From contig DAFJ01000093.1 of NCBI GenBank assembly GCA_002497905.1, positions 1 to 15,297 of the forward strand: a DNA stretch of 15,297 nt. Direction: 5' to 3'. Positions 1 through 8,377 of this stretch are shown here, piece after piece (the first letter of the stretch is position 1; every line of letters starts with the position of its first letter). A program made the translations under genes and the position numbers. This DNA comes from Euryarchaeota archaeon UBA251. Lineage in GTDB: Archaea; Thermoplasmatota; Poseidoniia; Poseidoniales; Thalassarchaeaceae. A model generated the notes under the pieces. That model did no database searches. It had not been told where the DNA came from and worked only from the letters and a program-made list of their open reading frames with translations.

Positions 1-734
1 ATATCAGTACATCCAATCCATGTCGACCAATTTCCATCTAGCCCCATTTGAACAAGGATTGTCCACCAACCATCACCAAATGAAGAAAGATCCTGAACAA
101 TACTAAGTTCTGTAGAATTGAAAGTATCTCCCACAACAATCCACTGTTCAACTGAAGGTGGGTTGTGTAATCCGTCTAAGCAACCCGATTCACTAGCCTT
201 GCTGGATTGAATACCCCACCTAACATCAAAATCTGATGAGGCACCGTCCTGAATATAGGTGAAATCAACAATCTGTTGATCGATAGATAATATTGGATTC
301 TTTGGTACGATGACCCAGTTTTCTGAAGAATTAGGGGATGCGATTTGGCCCGCTCTAATAATCCCGAATTCACGGTGGATACGTTCATCTTCAACGATGA
401 CGTCAATGACCAAAATACAGCGACAAGGTGAGATTACATGGTGATGGATTGGAATACTGTCCCATTCGTTTGTTTCTGATTGGAACTCTGATTGACCATC
501 ATAACGTGTGACTCCTTCGTCCTTAATCATCCAACGTATCTCTACTTCATCTGAATCAATATATCCTACATCGAATCTCAGATCAGAGGATGATTCGAAA
601 ATCTGAACATTTCCTCCCTCTATCTGAATCAGGTCAAGTTCTGGAGACTGATACGATTCTTGACTATCCTTGAGAGAAAGATGAGGATTGGACAATAGTA
701 GGAGAGCAATTAGGGATACCCAAATCACTCTCAT
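1..734 (-). CDS. Secreted protein of unknown function (3' end cut by window edge)
   Basis: The frame is open without a stop from the ATG at 734 to the left edge, giving 244 codons. Two in-frame TGA codons lie just upstream, so this is the first possible start. Residues 1-20 (MRVIWVSLIALLLLSNPHLS) form a signal-peptide-like hydrophobic stretch after an Arg; the rest is hydrophilic and rich in alternating hydrophobic/polar beta-type segments, with Cys104, Cys106, Cys185 and Cys242 that could form disulfides outside the cell. Segments such as 'DGWWTILVQMGLDGNWSTW' look like a beta-sandwich or Ig-like strand pattern, but I recognise no family. It lies 52 bp after the TSP3-repeat gene on the same strand with no visible terminator between them, so co-transcription with that surface protein is likely. 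No clear Shine-Dalgarno precedes the start. The C-terminus, including any membrane anchor, is not in the window. Confidence 0.8.
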   Translation of the reverse strand, partial: MRVIWVSLIALLLLSNPHLSLKDSQESYQSPELDLIQIEGGNVQIFESSSDLRFDVGYIDSDEVEIRWMIKDEGVTRYDGQSEFQSETNEWDSIPIHHHVISPCRCILVIDVIVEDERIHREFGIIRAGQIASPNSSENWVIVPKNPILSIDQQIVDFTYIQDGASSDFDVRWGIQSSKASESGCLDGLHNPPSVEQWIVVGDTFNSTELSIVQDLSSFGDGWWTILVQMGLDGNWSTWIGCTD

Positions 735-786
735 ACGACTCGATGGTCATCAGATAGGGAAGAACGCTTTGACTAATCGTGTGCAA

Positions 787-3700
787 TCAAGCGAAATCAT
801 CGCAAATCTCACCTTGGCCGGGGAAAGAGTTACCAGATTTCGGATTAGAATTATAATCGCATTCACAACGGTTAGAAATTCCATCTCCATCACTATCGAT
901 GTTAGCATCGCTAGGATCGAATGGATCGAAATTGAAGAAATACTCCCAACCATCCCACATTGTGTCGCCATCGCTATCCTTGTGGAATACTTCATACCCA
1001 TCTAGGAGCCCATCAGGGCAACGATCATCGCCACACATATCGGAATCATTGTAGACTGCATAGGTGCCATTCTGGTACTCCTCATAGTTGGTGTAGTTCG
1101 TCAAATCATCATAGAATACCGCACCAGAGGGGGTCAATGGATCGATGTGGCATACACCAGATGATCCGTCCCATGGCGGACAGTATCGATTTAGCAGTGC
1201 GGTTCGATTTAGTCCATCGGAGTCAAAGTCCTCGTCACCGTCCATGATCCCATCTAAATCTGAATCGGGCATGCGCGGATCTAGAGGGCCACGGGCGCCA
1301 ATAATCTCGAGTGTACCGTTGTCCACTAACCCCTCGTTCAATGCAGCTTCTGTTGCCCGAGTTTCCCAACCATCAGGAAGGCGGTCACCATCAGAATCAT
1401 CATTCACAGGATTAGTGTCCCAACGATCTGGAATCTCCTGCGTGTTGACAAGTGAATCATTGTCAATATCGTATAATCGGTCAGGTAAAGCCCCCTCACT
1501 AGGATCTAAGGCCCAACGGCCTGAATCAGGGATGGTGAATCCAGTAAGATTCATCTCGCTGATGAAGTACTTAGGATCAGGTTCACCATCACCATTTCTA
1601 TCTGCACCTGACTGGAATCCTGAACGGAAGTTATCCCATAGCCAGCCACCAGGACCCTTGCCACATTCATTCATAGCATCGCAACCAGGAGGAAGCCAAT
1701 TTGAAGGGGCTATCCACAATGAGTGTGTCTTTTTGTTATCCATGGTGCTAGTAACTTGCATTTCCCAACCATCTGGTTGACCATCGCCATCAGTATCGTT
1801 GTTCTTCGGATTAGTCTGATCTTGCCATGGACGAGGTACAAATAATGTCTCAGCACCATCATTCAAACCGTCATCATCTGTATCTGAGTTGTTTGCATGG
1901 GTAATGTATTGATCTTCTCCAGCAACAACCTCTTCACCATCTGCTAATCCATCGTTGTCTGTGTCGAACATTGAAGCATTAGTCGTGTATTCGTAGAGAA
2001 TTCCATTGTAAGTCATCTGGTGACCATCAATGACCTCTCTTCGGTCTCCTAGTCCATCTTGATCCGTATCAAAGTTCGAAGCATTTGTTGCATGCAGGAA
2101 ATACTCATCAGCATCAGAGAGGCCGTCTTCGTCAGTATCGATAGACCTCGGATCTGAAGTAACGTGAACATTCACAACCCCTTTCTCTACAACAAGAATC
2201 GTCCATCCAATGACCTCGATGCCGTCAATCAAACCATCATAGTCAGTATCAGGAACAAGAGGATCCGTGGACCTGCCGACAGCCAGGCCTTCGTCATTGA
2301 ACTTGGATTCGTACTCCTTGAGATTAGTATAACGTTCAGAGGTTTCAACAATAGACATCCAAACAAAATTTCGCGAAGTCACCTTATTCTCTACTACGAC
2401 ATCGTCTGAGGTATCCTCAGTTCCCATGTCATCGATACCATCCAACAACTTCTGAGCTGGAATGGAATACACATACCCACTGACAGGGGCAGCGAGACGA
2501 TCTAATGCATAGGCTCCGTTCCGGACAATCTTGGCATAAGCAACTGTCTGATCTGCTTCTACATACTCGCCAAGTTCAACCATAATCTGGTCAACCTCTG
2601 CCGTACTCACCAGTTCCTCATAGAGAACGGCTCCATCACCATCAACATCGTATCCATCAAGATCAGGATCCTCCTCAGAATCATCGAACTTAGGATGCGT
2701 GCCTGATGCAAATTCCCAACCGTCTGGCATGCCATCATTATCTGTATCAGGGTCCATAGGGTCTGTGAAATTCTCTGCACCCCAAGTTAATGCAACTTCA
2801 TACTCAGCAAGATTACTCAATCCATCATCATCTCCATCAGGGAATGAATCCGACGCATTGGATGGATTCAATATTTCATTGAAGCAGTATTCAAAACCGT
2901 CTGGCATACCATCACCATCAGTATCCCAATCACTTGGTCCATTCAAGCGACCATCACCGTCCATATCCTGATTGAACCATGTGAGATCATCAGGATCAGA
3001 TTGCATGGATGAAAAGGGAGCAGTCAATGATAGAGCCGGATTCTGAGGCACACCACAATGATAGAACAGTTCCACAGAACCATAGTTAACTTCAATTTCA
3101 TCTGCAATTAGATCATTATCGCTATCTCGCTCCAACGGATTTGTATTATATTTCTCCTCAATGTAGTTGTTTAGAGTATCCGAATCTAGGTCAAGAACAG
3201 CATCACATGATTGACGATTGAGGATAGTGAGATTATTTTTCCATTCATCTTCCCCAACAAGTTGGATTACTGAAGCTTCTACATCGGCTGTCAAAAGTTC
3301 GCAGTCCCAATTTCCAGATAAAGGATCGAACATCGTTAATTCGCCAGTTGGGGTTACGATACTGTGAGTGTAGAGAGATTCCCAACGATCATTCAATCCA
3401 TCGCTGTCTGTATCTTTTAGATTCGGATTGGTTCCAAGGGCTGCCTCGTCACGATTGGTCAAACCATCGCGATCTGGGTCGCCATCTGGCCCATTATTCG
3501 GGTCAGGAAATGTTTCATTTTGTTCGGTGTTATCATCGTCAGGCTGAGCATCTGGATCTCCTCCAACTATCTCCTCACCACTCGCTGTACCATCATCGAG
3601 AGGATCGAGACCATTAGCTATCTCCCAACCATCTTCAAGATCATCACCATCAGTGTCATTATTTCTCCAATCTGTCCCGTAAAGAGTCTGTTCCATTCGA

Positions 3701-3900
3701 TCTGAAATTCCATCTCCGTCTGTGTCTTCACCTTCAGTGAATGTTGCATCAATCTCGGTAGGTGACAAATCATTTGTAGCGGGTTCGAAACCTCCCGTTT
3801 CCGTAGTTGATATTCCAGAATCAACGACTGTGTATACACCAGCAAGGCAAAGGGTAGATACAATCGCGACGACAGCCCATTGGTTATGGTCGAGTGGCAT
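787..3900 (-). CDS. Membrane-anchored thrombospondin type 3 repeat (calcium-binding) surface protein
   Basis: The protein is 1037 aa from the ATG at 3900; an in-frame ATG at 3936 would add 12 residues. I chose 3900 because GTGATC lies 2 nt before it and the TATA-like box at 3947-3954 would place the transcript start near 3925, downstream of the other ATG. Residues 7-26 are one hydrophobic helix (signal anchor); everything after is extracytoplasmic. From about 59 to 1015 there are about two dozen acidic DxDxDGxxD motifs, often ending in DGWE, as in thrombospondin type 3 repeats, where these Asp side chains bind Ca2+. Residues 551-622 resemble the calcium-binding module found in protective-antigen-like proteins (DTDYDGLIDGIEVIGW, then two further loops). 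Residues 433-483 break the repeat pattern and look like a lipoyl-type barrel. Thirteen Cys residues lie outside the membrane, nine of them after residue 735. No C-terminal sorting signal or helix is seen. Likely an adhesin, structural or surface-layer protein; the substrate is unknown. Confidence 0.85.
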   Translation of the reverse strand: MPLDHNQWAVVAIVSTLCLAGVYTVVDSGISTTETGGFEPATNDLSPTEIDATFTEGEDTDGDGISDRMEQTLYGTDWRNNDTDGDDLEDGWEIANGLDPLDDGTASGEEIVGGDPDAQPDDDNTEQNETFPDPNNGPDGDPDRDGLTNRDEAALGTNPNLKDTDSDGLNDRWESLYTHSIVTPTGELTMFDPLSGNWDCELLTADVEASVIQLVGEDEWKNNLTILNRQSCDAVLDLDSDTLNNYIEEKYNTNPLERDSDNDLIADEIEVNYGSVELFYHCGVPQNPALSLTAPFSSMQSDPDDLTWFNQDMDGDGRLNGPSDWDTDGDGMPDGFEYCFNEILNPSNASDSFPDGDDDGLSNLAEYEVALTWGAENFTDPMDPDTDNDGMPDGWEFASGTHPKFDDSEEDPDLDGYDVDGDGAVLYEELVSTAEVDQIMVELGEYVEADQTVAYAKIVRNGAYALDRLAAPVSGYVYSIPAQKLLDGIDDMGTEDTSDDVVVENKVTSRNFVWMSIVETSERYTNLKEYESKFNDEGLAVGRSTDPLVPDTDYDGLIDGIEVIGWTILVVEKGVVNVHVTSDPRSIDTDEDGLSDADEYFLHATNASNFDTDQDGLGDRREVIDGHQMTYNGILYEYTTNASMFDTDNDGLADGEEVVAGEDQYITHANNSDTDDDGLNDGAETLFVPRPWQDQTNPKNNDTDGDGQPDGWEMQVTSTMDNKKTHSLWIAPSNWLPPGCDAMNECGKGPGGWLWDNFRSGFQSGADRNGDGEPDPKYFISEMNLTGFTIPDSGRWALDPSEGALPDRLYDIDNDSLVNTQEIPDRWDTNPVNDDSDGDRLPDGWETRATEAALNEGLVDNGTLEIIGARGPLDPRMPDSDLDGIMDGDEDFDSDGLNRTALLNRYCPPWDGSSGVCHIDPLTPSGAVFYDDLTNYTNYEEYQNGTYAVYNDSDMCGDDRCPDGLLDGYEVFHKDSDGDTMWDGWEYFFNFDPFDPSDANIDSDGDGISNRCECDYNSNPKSGNSFPGQGEICDDFA
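856..3726 (-). repeat. Array of about 24 divergent TSP3-type calcium-loop repeats inside the surface protein gene
   Basis: Each unit encodes a DxDxDGxxD loop, commonly followed by GWE, GFE or a similar acidic tail. Examples are DTDGDGISD at the N-terminal end, DTDSDGLND, DTDGDGMPD, DTDNDGMPD, DTDYDGLID, DTDEDGLSD, DTDQDGLGD, DTDNDGLAD, DTDDDGLND, DTDGDGQPD, DSDLDGIMD and DSDGDGISN at the C-terminal end. Spacing is irregular (about 20 to 150 residues), so this is a protein-level repeat and not a tandem DNA repeat. The same DNA words recur (the plus-strand form of DGWE reads ttcccaaccatc or close to it at several places), a possible substrate for recombination between units. Two units near the C-terminus are degenerate and carry Cys in place of Asp positions. 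Confidence 0.8.
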
Positions 3901-3902
3901 AT

Positions 3903-3908
3903 GATCAC
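3903..3908 (-). promoter_or_regulatory. Shine-Dalgarno-like GTGATC that supports the ATG at 3900
   Basis: On the minus strand the sequence reads AAGTGATCATATG. GTGATC pairs with the 3' end of archaeal 16S rRNA (…GAUCACCUCC). The 2-nt gap to the ATG is normal when pairing uses this 3'-proximal part of the motif. No comparable match precedes the ATG at 3936, so the site argues for the shorter protein. Confidence 0.5.
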
Positions 3909-3945
3909 TTACCCACAGGTGGGCTATGCTATCCATCCTTGCTTC

Positions 3946-3960
3946 GGATAAAAGGTTTCA
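3946..3960 (-). promoter_or_regulatory. Candidate archaeal BRE/TATA promoter for the TSP3 gene
   Basis: The minus strand reads TGAAACCTTTTATCC: a purine-rich BRE-like GAAA followed by the TATA-like TTTTATCC (3947-3954). Archaeal transcripts start about 25 nt downstream of the TATA centre, here near 3925, giving a leader of about 25 nt to the ATG at 3900. This is the only good TATA-like element I found in the short gaps of the minus-strand cluster. It suggests the TSP3 gene and the secreted-protein gene after it can be transcribed independently of the five genes upstream. Confidence 0.45.
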
Positions 3961-3972
3961 CCGCAGTTGACT

Positions 3973-4007
3973 GTTTTCAAAGAGGATGATTGTCTATTAT
4001 TGAAAAC
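3973..4007 (-). terminator. Inverted repeat at the end of the unknown gene, possible terminator or regulatory hairpin
   Basis: GTTTTCAA (3973-3980) and TTGAAAAC (4000-4007) are perfect 8-bp inverted arms with a 19-nt spacer. The promoter-distal arm touches the TAG stop codon of the upstream gene. The stem is AT-rich and the loop long, and the U-rich run typical of archaeal termination is weak, so a terminator role is uncertain. Lying between the stop and the BRE/TATA-like box, it could instead be an operator for the TSP3 promoter, or chance. Confidence 0.3.
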
Positions 4008-5011
4008 TAATTTCGAAATGAAATTGTATGCTTATTCGGCCCTCTGGAAATCATCTTAACAGCGGCTGTCTCTCCAGTAGATGCCTCCCATGCTGAAACC
4101 ATTGGCCCACATACGAACGATCGAGGGATTATGCTTTCATACTCAATTACATTGTCATATGAGGCATAACTTCGAATGAAACCGCGATCAGTGAGATGTT
4201 TCATAATTGCACTATTATCTTGATCCCAATCAAGAATAAGAGGCAATTGTGGTTTCATAGATTTACCTACAACCTCAATCAATAATTTCTCTAGATTGCT
4301 GTCTGCATCAGGAAATTTATCTTTTTCAGGACTTCCTGGAGGAGGGACCTCGTTCAATAATCGGGTAAATTCGACAATCGATTCAGCTGTCAAGAATACG
4401 ATTGGTGAACCGTTTAGTAGAGGTAAACCTTGAATCCAGTCAACTCCAATATCAATCTCGACTCCTGTTGTCGTTTGCTTAGATGATTCTGTTTTAATTG
4501 GCATCTCAATGAGTTCGAGATTAATCATCAAATTCCTACCACCATCATCCTTCCAAGTTGCCCTCCAACTCAATCCAGTCAATTGTTCAACTATGCGGAT
4601 GATGTCACCGACCTCAACACCTGCATGAACTGGTTGATCTACATGGAATCTAAATGGCCATTCGATTACAGAAGCCATGCCTCGACCAGTCAATATCCGT
4701 AGTTGAGCCCATGTATCGAACATCCGAGATAAATGGGCCCTTTCTGAACTGAAAAATGGCTTCTTGCGAAGTATACAATCTTCAAAGAATCCAGAGAAAG
4801 GATGAACGTAAATGGAATGTAGTAATCGCCTAGATAGTGAACTTGCAAGATTCTGTTCTAACAGATTGAATATGGACATAAATTCAGAGTTATGAAACCA
4901 CACACAAGGATTTGAGTCACTAAGCTTCAAATCCCCTGCAACGGAACGATGGCAATTTTTCCTTTGTGTAACGATATCTGCATCAGCCTTGTCGTTTGGA
5001 ACGATAGGCAT
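4007..5011 (-). CDS. Unrecognised soluble protein, translationally coupled to the TPR membrane protein
   Basis: The protein is 334 aa from the ATG at 5011, which overlaps the stop of the preceding gene by one base (TGATG). GGTGAT (5017-5022) sits 5 nt upstream, inside the preceding gene; a TTG at 5014 would add one residue but fits this site less well. There is no signal peptide or membrane helix, so it is probably cytoplasmic. It begins with about 30 polar residues, then a helical part (about 40-110, with many aromatic and basic residues). An alpha/beta part follows, including 'DQPVHAGVEVGDIIRIVEQL' near 125-145 and a hydrophilic Lys/Ser/Thr-rich linker near 175-185. A C-terminal mixed region (about 245-334) ends GPNKHTISFRN. 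I recognise no family, catalytic motif or nucleotide-binding loop. Coupling to a TPR-bearing membrane protein suggests a stoichiometric partner at the inner face of the membrane; that is inference. Confidence 0.8.
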   Translation of the reverse strand: MPIVPNDKADADIVTQRKNCHRSVAGDLKLSDSNPCVWFHNSEFMSIFNLLEQNLASSLSRRLLHSIYVHPFSGFFEDCILRKKPFFSSERAHLSRMFDTWAQLRILTGRGMASVIEWPFRFHVDQPVHAGVEVGDIIRIVEQLTGLSWRATWKDDGGRNLMINLELIEMPIKTESSKQTTTGVEIDIGVDWIQGLPLLNGSPIVFLTAESIVEFTRLLNEVPPPGSPEKDKFPDADSNLEKLLIEVVGKSMKPQLPLILDWDQDNSAIMKHLTDRGFIRSYASYDNVIEYESIIPRSFVCGPMVSAWEASTGETAAVKMISRGPNKHTISFRN

Positions 5012-8000
5012 CAAGAATCACCGGTTACACCGCTACCTCGGAACTTAACATTCAGATTCCCTTTAGGCTGCTTCTTGGCCTTCCGTGACGGTGGGCCTTT
5101 AATCTGGACATTACGTTCAGGCGGTTCCAACTTCCGCATTGGACGATAATGCACAGGGCCAACTAGACGCTCCATAGCAGGTGTGTCGTCCTCGTATGGT
5201 CTTGGCCGACGTAACCACCATCGATTAGGGAGTGGATCACAACGTGGGAGTTTGGAATTGCGCAGAGCCGACATTCGTTCATGCATGAGTACTTTCCAAG
5301 TTCGCGAACGGACCGATTTACTTCGCTCAACCATCCAGAGTGGGAATCCCACATCAAGAATTACACCACCGACTTCAAGCAGAATCCCAGATAATAGTAG
5401 ATGATTGCCTACTGGGGAACGTGAGAGATCTCCTACCACCTTCTCTTTCTTCAATCGACGAGCCATCCTGACCATCAATGGTTGATTCCTATGACGCACC
5501 TGATGGCTTGTTTGATTCCTGAATCGTACTGCCGCAATATGGGCAGAAACAAGTCCAAATCCAACTAATCCTGCTGCAGATGTATCTCCCGTCTCAAGAA
5601 GAATAATTGCACCCAAAGATAGCCAAACCAAAGGAAGTAGACCCCAACGGATGAAGTTCTGTAATAACGTGGGTGCGATGATGGGAGCTGTTAGACGTTC
5701 GACGGCCTCATGGGCGATGGAGAAGGCATTTGCGTTTAACGCCTCATCTAATCCACCTTTTATGGCTAATCCAATGAATGGATTACATGGTGCTTGATCC
5801 AACCATGGTTTCTTTTCAGCAACCGTACCAACTGCCAAAGCAACCTCGAATTCATCAGTATCAGCCTTAAGTCCCAGGATAGATCCCAATGCCTTTACTC
5901 GAGGATCTTCGGGTCCAGTCAACTGCAAATCCCGGAAAATCTCCAAAGCGTCATGCCAATTACCTAGATCTAGGCTACATAGTGCACAAGCGATTCTCGC
6001 CTTCGAACTGTTGGGGTAGCGACGGACAAGTCCTACAGCCAAATCCAGAGCCTCATCCATTCTCCTTTGTGCTCGAAGTTGGGCTACAGATGAAATCAAG
6101 GCATTGTGAGCAAGTCGATTACGATGGATATGACCAATCTCACTCACAGGATCCCATGATTCAATCTTTGACTGAAGCTCTTTGATCTGGTCAATCGTGG
6201 ATTCATTCTCCCAATCATATAGGTCGTCTTCATCGACCCTATCTGCCCAAGGATCCATCCACTCAGAAATGAATTCTATTAGTTCTGGTTCATCTTCGTC
6301 ATCTTCCATTAAGAGACCCTTCAGAGCCATCTTGGATGCATCTAGACGACGGGATGCAATATGTCCAACAGCAATCAACATCCGAGCATTATCATCATTA
6401 CCACCTTGTTGAGCAAGTGTGGTTTTAGCCGCCTCAATGGCATTCGGCCAGAGGCCTCTCATAGCATATTCAAACATCTTGGCTCGTCCACGCTCCAATC
6501 TGAGAAGGCTCTCATCCGCTTCAATAGCATCTTCTTGGAAACGGCGAAGTGCGCCAAGATCGTCTTGGCGAGCAGCTTGCATTACATAATCACGAATCCA
6601 ATTGCCGTCATCTGTTCGAACAGCACCGGAACGACGTTCTTCAGGTGCAAGATCGAACTTCGTGATTCCGACGGTTCGCCAACGACTAATGGATAGTAAC
6701 CATGTCAAGATGAAAATACCCTGACCAGCTGCAATGAAATTCCATGTACCCTCAAGCAGGAGGAGTTCAACCTGGTCACCTGTCAAGAAACCTATTGAAT
6801 CAGAATATGGCATCAATTCTGCCCATTCCTTGTATACTTGCATGATAAGAAGTAAGACAGAATATCCTGCAAATCCTGCTAGCCCAAAGGCGATAATACG
6901 AGATTGGACTATCGATTCAGCCCGAATCTCGCGAGGAGCACCGAGGACGACGCCGCCGACTCCACCAATCACTTGACCTCCGAGGAAGAGGTTTCGAATC
7001 ATTTCGAAGATTAGAGCTAGGCCAACTACCGAGACGTTCAACATCAAATATCCAGCAAGAACAAAAGAGAGGCTCTTCAAATCGACCAATGTTTTGAGGA
7101 ATTCATTTCCTTCCACGAACATCAACAAAGAATTCCCGACTATCCCCCCTAAATCTAGGATATATCGTAAGTTATCTGGGTTCTCAAGTTTCGTCCATAC
7201 TAATGTTGAGATTCCGTTGATGGCGGCGAGTGGCATCGTACCAAGGAACAGAACCAATATGGCCGCATTCACTCTCTTCATAATAGATGGAGGGTCCGGA
7301 TCAATCGGTGTCTTTTGACCTCTCAACGTCCGGTATTTATTTCTCACAATCACATTCCATGAGGCTCCCATAATACGACCATATGCGATGATTGTAGGAG
7401 ACATAAAGACGAGTAGACCAATAGATACCCAATCAATAGTATCAATATTCAGATTGATGTCAATACGTTCTTGATTTGATACCCAACGCCCGTAATAATT
7501 CTCTTCCCATTCTCTTGTAATAGGATCACGCACTAAATCGATAAGTTCGTTACATTCCAGTTCAGAAGACGCTGATGTAACTACTGGCAAAGGTGAATCT
7601 ATACCCCTAGTATCCAAGCAAACCATTTCTGATAAGGCGAAATCACGTTGGAAAGGGATCACTTCATCCCATTCATTCTCAATCGCCTTCCAAGTGTTAT
7701 TCTCCACCTCATTCAATTCAAGATAGGCAAAGTAAACAACAGGAGTGAGAAGAAATACGATAATCAAGCAGACGCTGAATACATTGAGGACAAATTCTCG
7801 GAATGTGACTATGGAATCACTAGCACTCTTTCTAGAGATCTGAGCGTAAAGGGATATGAAAGGAGAAAGAAAAATCGGAATTGACAACAATATCGCGGTT
7901 AAGAGCAATGCTGGCTGGTAATAGGTAGGTCCACGGCCCCAGAGAATACTATCATCGAGGATATCCGATAGTAAGATCATAATCCCAGCCATGGCCATAA

Positions 8001-8331
8001 GATAGAGAATCACCCCGAAAAAGACCGTTCTAGGACGAATGATTTTCAATGCATCAGACCGTGTTTTCGTGAGGCGATGTACCTCATAGAAGTCTTCATC
8101 AATCTCGAAAGCCACCTGAAGGTTCGATAGACTGGCAGGAAGAAGGAATCTCCAGAGAAGTAAGCTGACAATGAATCCCATCGCAATAGGAATCAACAGT
8201 AAAGGATCTGTTCCCAACCCCCCGGAACTAACAATTTCAACAATCGAATCATTTGCTTCTTGAGCTTGAACTATTGGGATGAATAAGACACAAACGAGTG
8301 TGACGCACAGGAACGCGCGCATATATCCCAT
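5011..8331 (-). CDS. Large polytopic membrane protein with cytoplasmic TPR-like region and basic C-terminal tail
   Basis: The protein has 1106 aa; the ATG at 8322 is a possible alternative start. Residues 4-23 look like a cleavable signal peptide (…PIVQA|QEA). Membrane segments are seen near 43-63, 103-123, 139-163, 181-203, 300-320, 354-378, 421-447, 479-499 and 531-549. Loop charge puts the Arg/Lys-rich loops inside and the 204-299 loop, with Cys238 and Cys260, outside. Residues about 580-850 are helical and contain TPR-like helix pairs, clearest at 760-822 (ALDLAVGLVRRYPNSSKARI, then LGNWHDALEIF and a Pro at the repeat end) and at 616-672. A very acidic stretch lies at 675-712. Two or three further hydrophobic segments (about 896-912, 916-935, 975-1000) precede a strongly basic tail (1001-1106). 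TPR regions bind proteins, so this may be a membrane scaffold. No enzymatic motif is visible. Its stop is coupled to the next gene, and 46 bp separate its start from the aminotransferase. Confidence 0.8.
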   Translation of the reverse strand: MGYMRAFLCVTLVCVLFIPIVQAQEANDSIVEIVSSGGLGTDPLLLIPIAMGFIVSLLLWRFLLPASLSNLQVAFEIDEDFYEVHRLTKTRSDALKIIRPRTVFFGVILYLMAMAGIMILLSDILDDSILWGRGPTYYQPALLLTAILLSIPIFLSPFISLYAQISRKSASDSIVTFREFVLNVFSVCLIIVFLLTPVVYFAYLELNEVENNTWKAIENEWDEVIPFQRDFALSEMVCLDTRGIDSPLPVVTSASSELECNELIDLVRDPITREWEENYYGRWVSNQERIDINLNIDTIDWVSIGLLVFMSPTIIAYGRIMGASWNVIVRNKYRTLRGQKTPIDPDPPSIMKRVNAAILVLFLGTMPLAAINGISTLVWTKLENPDNLRYILDLGGIVGNSLLMFVEGNEFLKTLVDLKSLSFVLAGYLMLNVSVVGLALIFEMIRNLFLGGQVIGGVGGVVLGAPREIRAESIVQSRIIAFGLAGFAGYSVLLLIMQVYKEWAELMPYSDSIGFLTGDQVELLLLEGTWNFIAAGQGIFILTWLLSISRWRTVGITKFDLAPEERRSGAVRTDDGNWIRDYVMQAARQDDLGALRRFQEDAIEADESLLRLERGRAKMFEYAMRGLWPNAIEAAKTTLAQQGGNDDNARMLIAVGHIASRRLDASKMALKGLLMEDDEDEPELIEFISEWMDPWADRVDEDDLYDWENESTIDQIKELQSKIESWDPVSEIGHIHRNRLAHNALISSVAQLRAQRRMDEALDLAVGLVRRYPNSSKARIACALCSLDLGNWHDALEIFRDLQLTGPEDPRVKALGSILGLKADTDEFEVALAVGTVAEKKPWLDQAPCNPFIGLAIKGGLDEALNANAFSIAHEAVERLTAPIIAPTLLQNFIRWGLLPLVWLSLGAIILLETGDTSAAGLVGFGLVSAHIAAVRFRNQTSHQVRHRNQPLMVRMARRLKKEKVVGDLSRSPVGNHLLLSGILLEVGGVILDVGFPLWMVERSKSVRSRTWKVLMHERMSALRNSKLPRCDPLPNRWWLRRPRPYEDDTPAMERLVGPVHYRPMRKLEPPERNVQIKGPPSRKAKKQPKGNLNVKFRGSGVTGDS
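5017..5022 (-). promoter_or_regulatory. Shine-Dalgarno GGTGAT for the coupled unknown gene
   Basis: The minus strand reads CGGTGATTCTTGATG. GGTGAT matches the archaeal anti-Shine-Dalgarno and lies 5 nt from the ATG at 5011, inside the last codons of the TPR membrane protein gene. Together with the TGATG stop/start overlap it indicates translational coupling and picks the ATG over the TTG at 5014. Confidence 0.6.
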
Positions 8332-8377
8332 AGTATGCCGCCTTCTTTACTGTTCAAAACCCATTCGCCGGAATACT

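Noticed and set aside
176..406. A short 76-codon minus-strand frame at the left end.
   Set aside because: It overlaps the long signal-peptide reading frame running from 734 to the left edge in another frame, which has better start context and length.
1145..1780. A 211-codon plus-strand open frame opposite the TSP3 gene.
   Set aside because: It is Ser/Pro-rich and mirrors the acidic repeat codons of the opposite strand; it has no ribosome site and no independent promoter. The TSP3 reading on the minus strand explains the sequence.
940..3640. Recurring words such as ttcccaaccatc and catcaccatc, which suggest a direct-repeat or CRISPR-like array.
   Set aside because: Spacing is irregular and the words are the antisense of DGWE and DGD codons of the TSP3 repeats; they vary with the protein code and have no constant-length spacers.
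3912..3923. CCCACAGGTGGG, a small inverted repeat near the presumed TSP3 transcript start.
   Set aside because: The arms are only 5 bp with a 2-nt gap, too tight for a good hairpin; no independent support.
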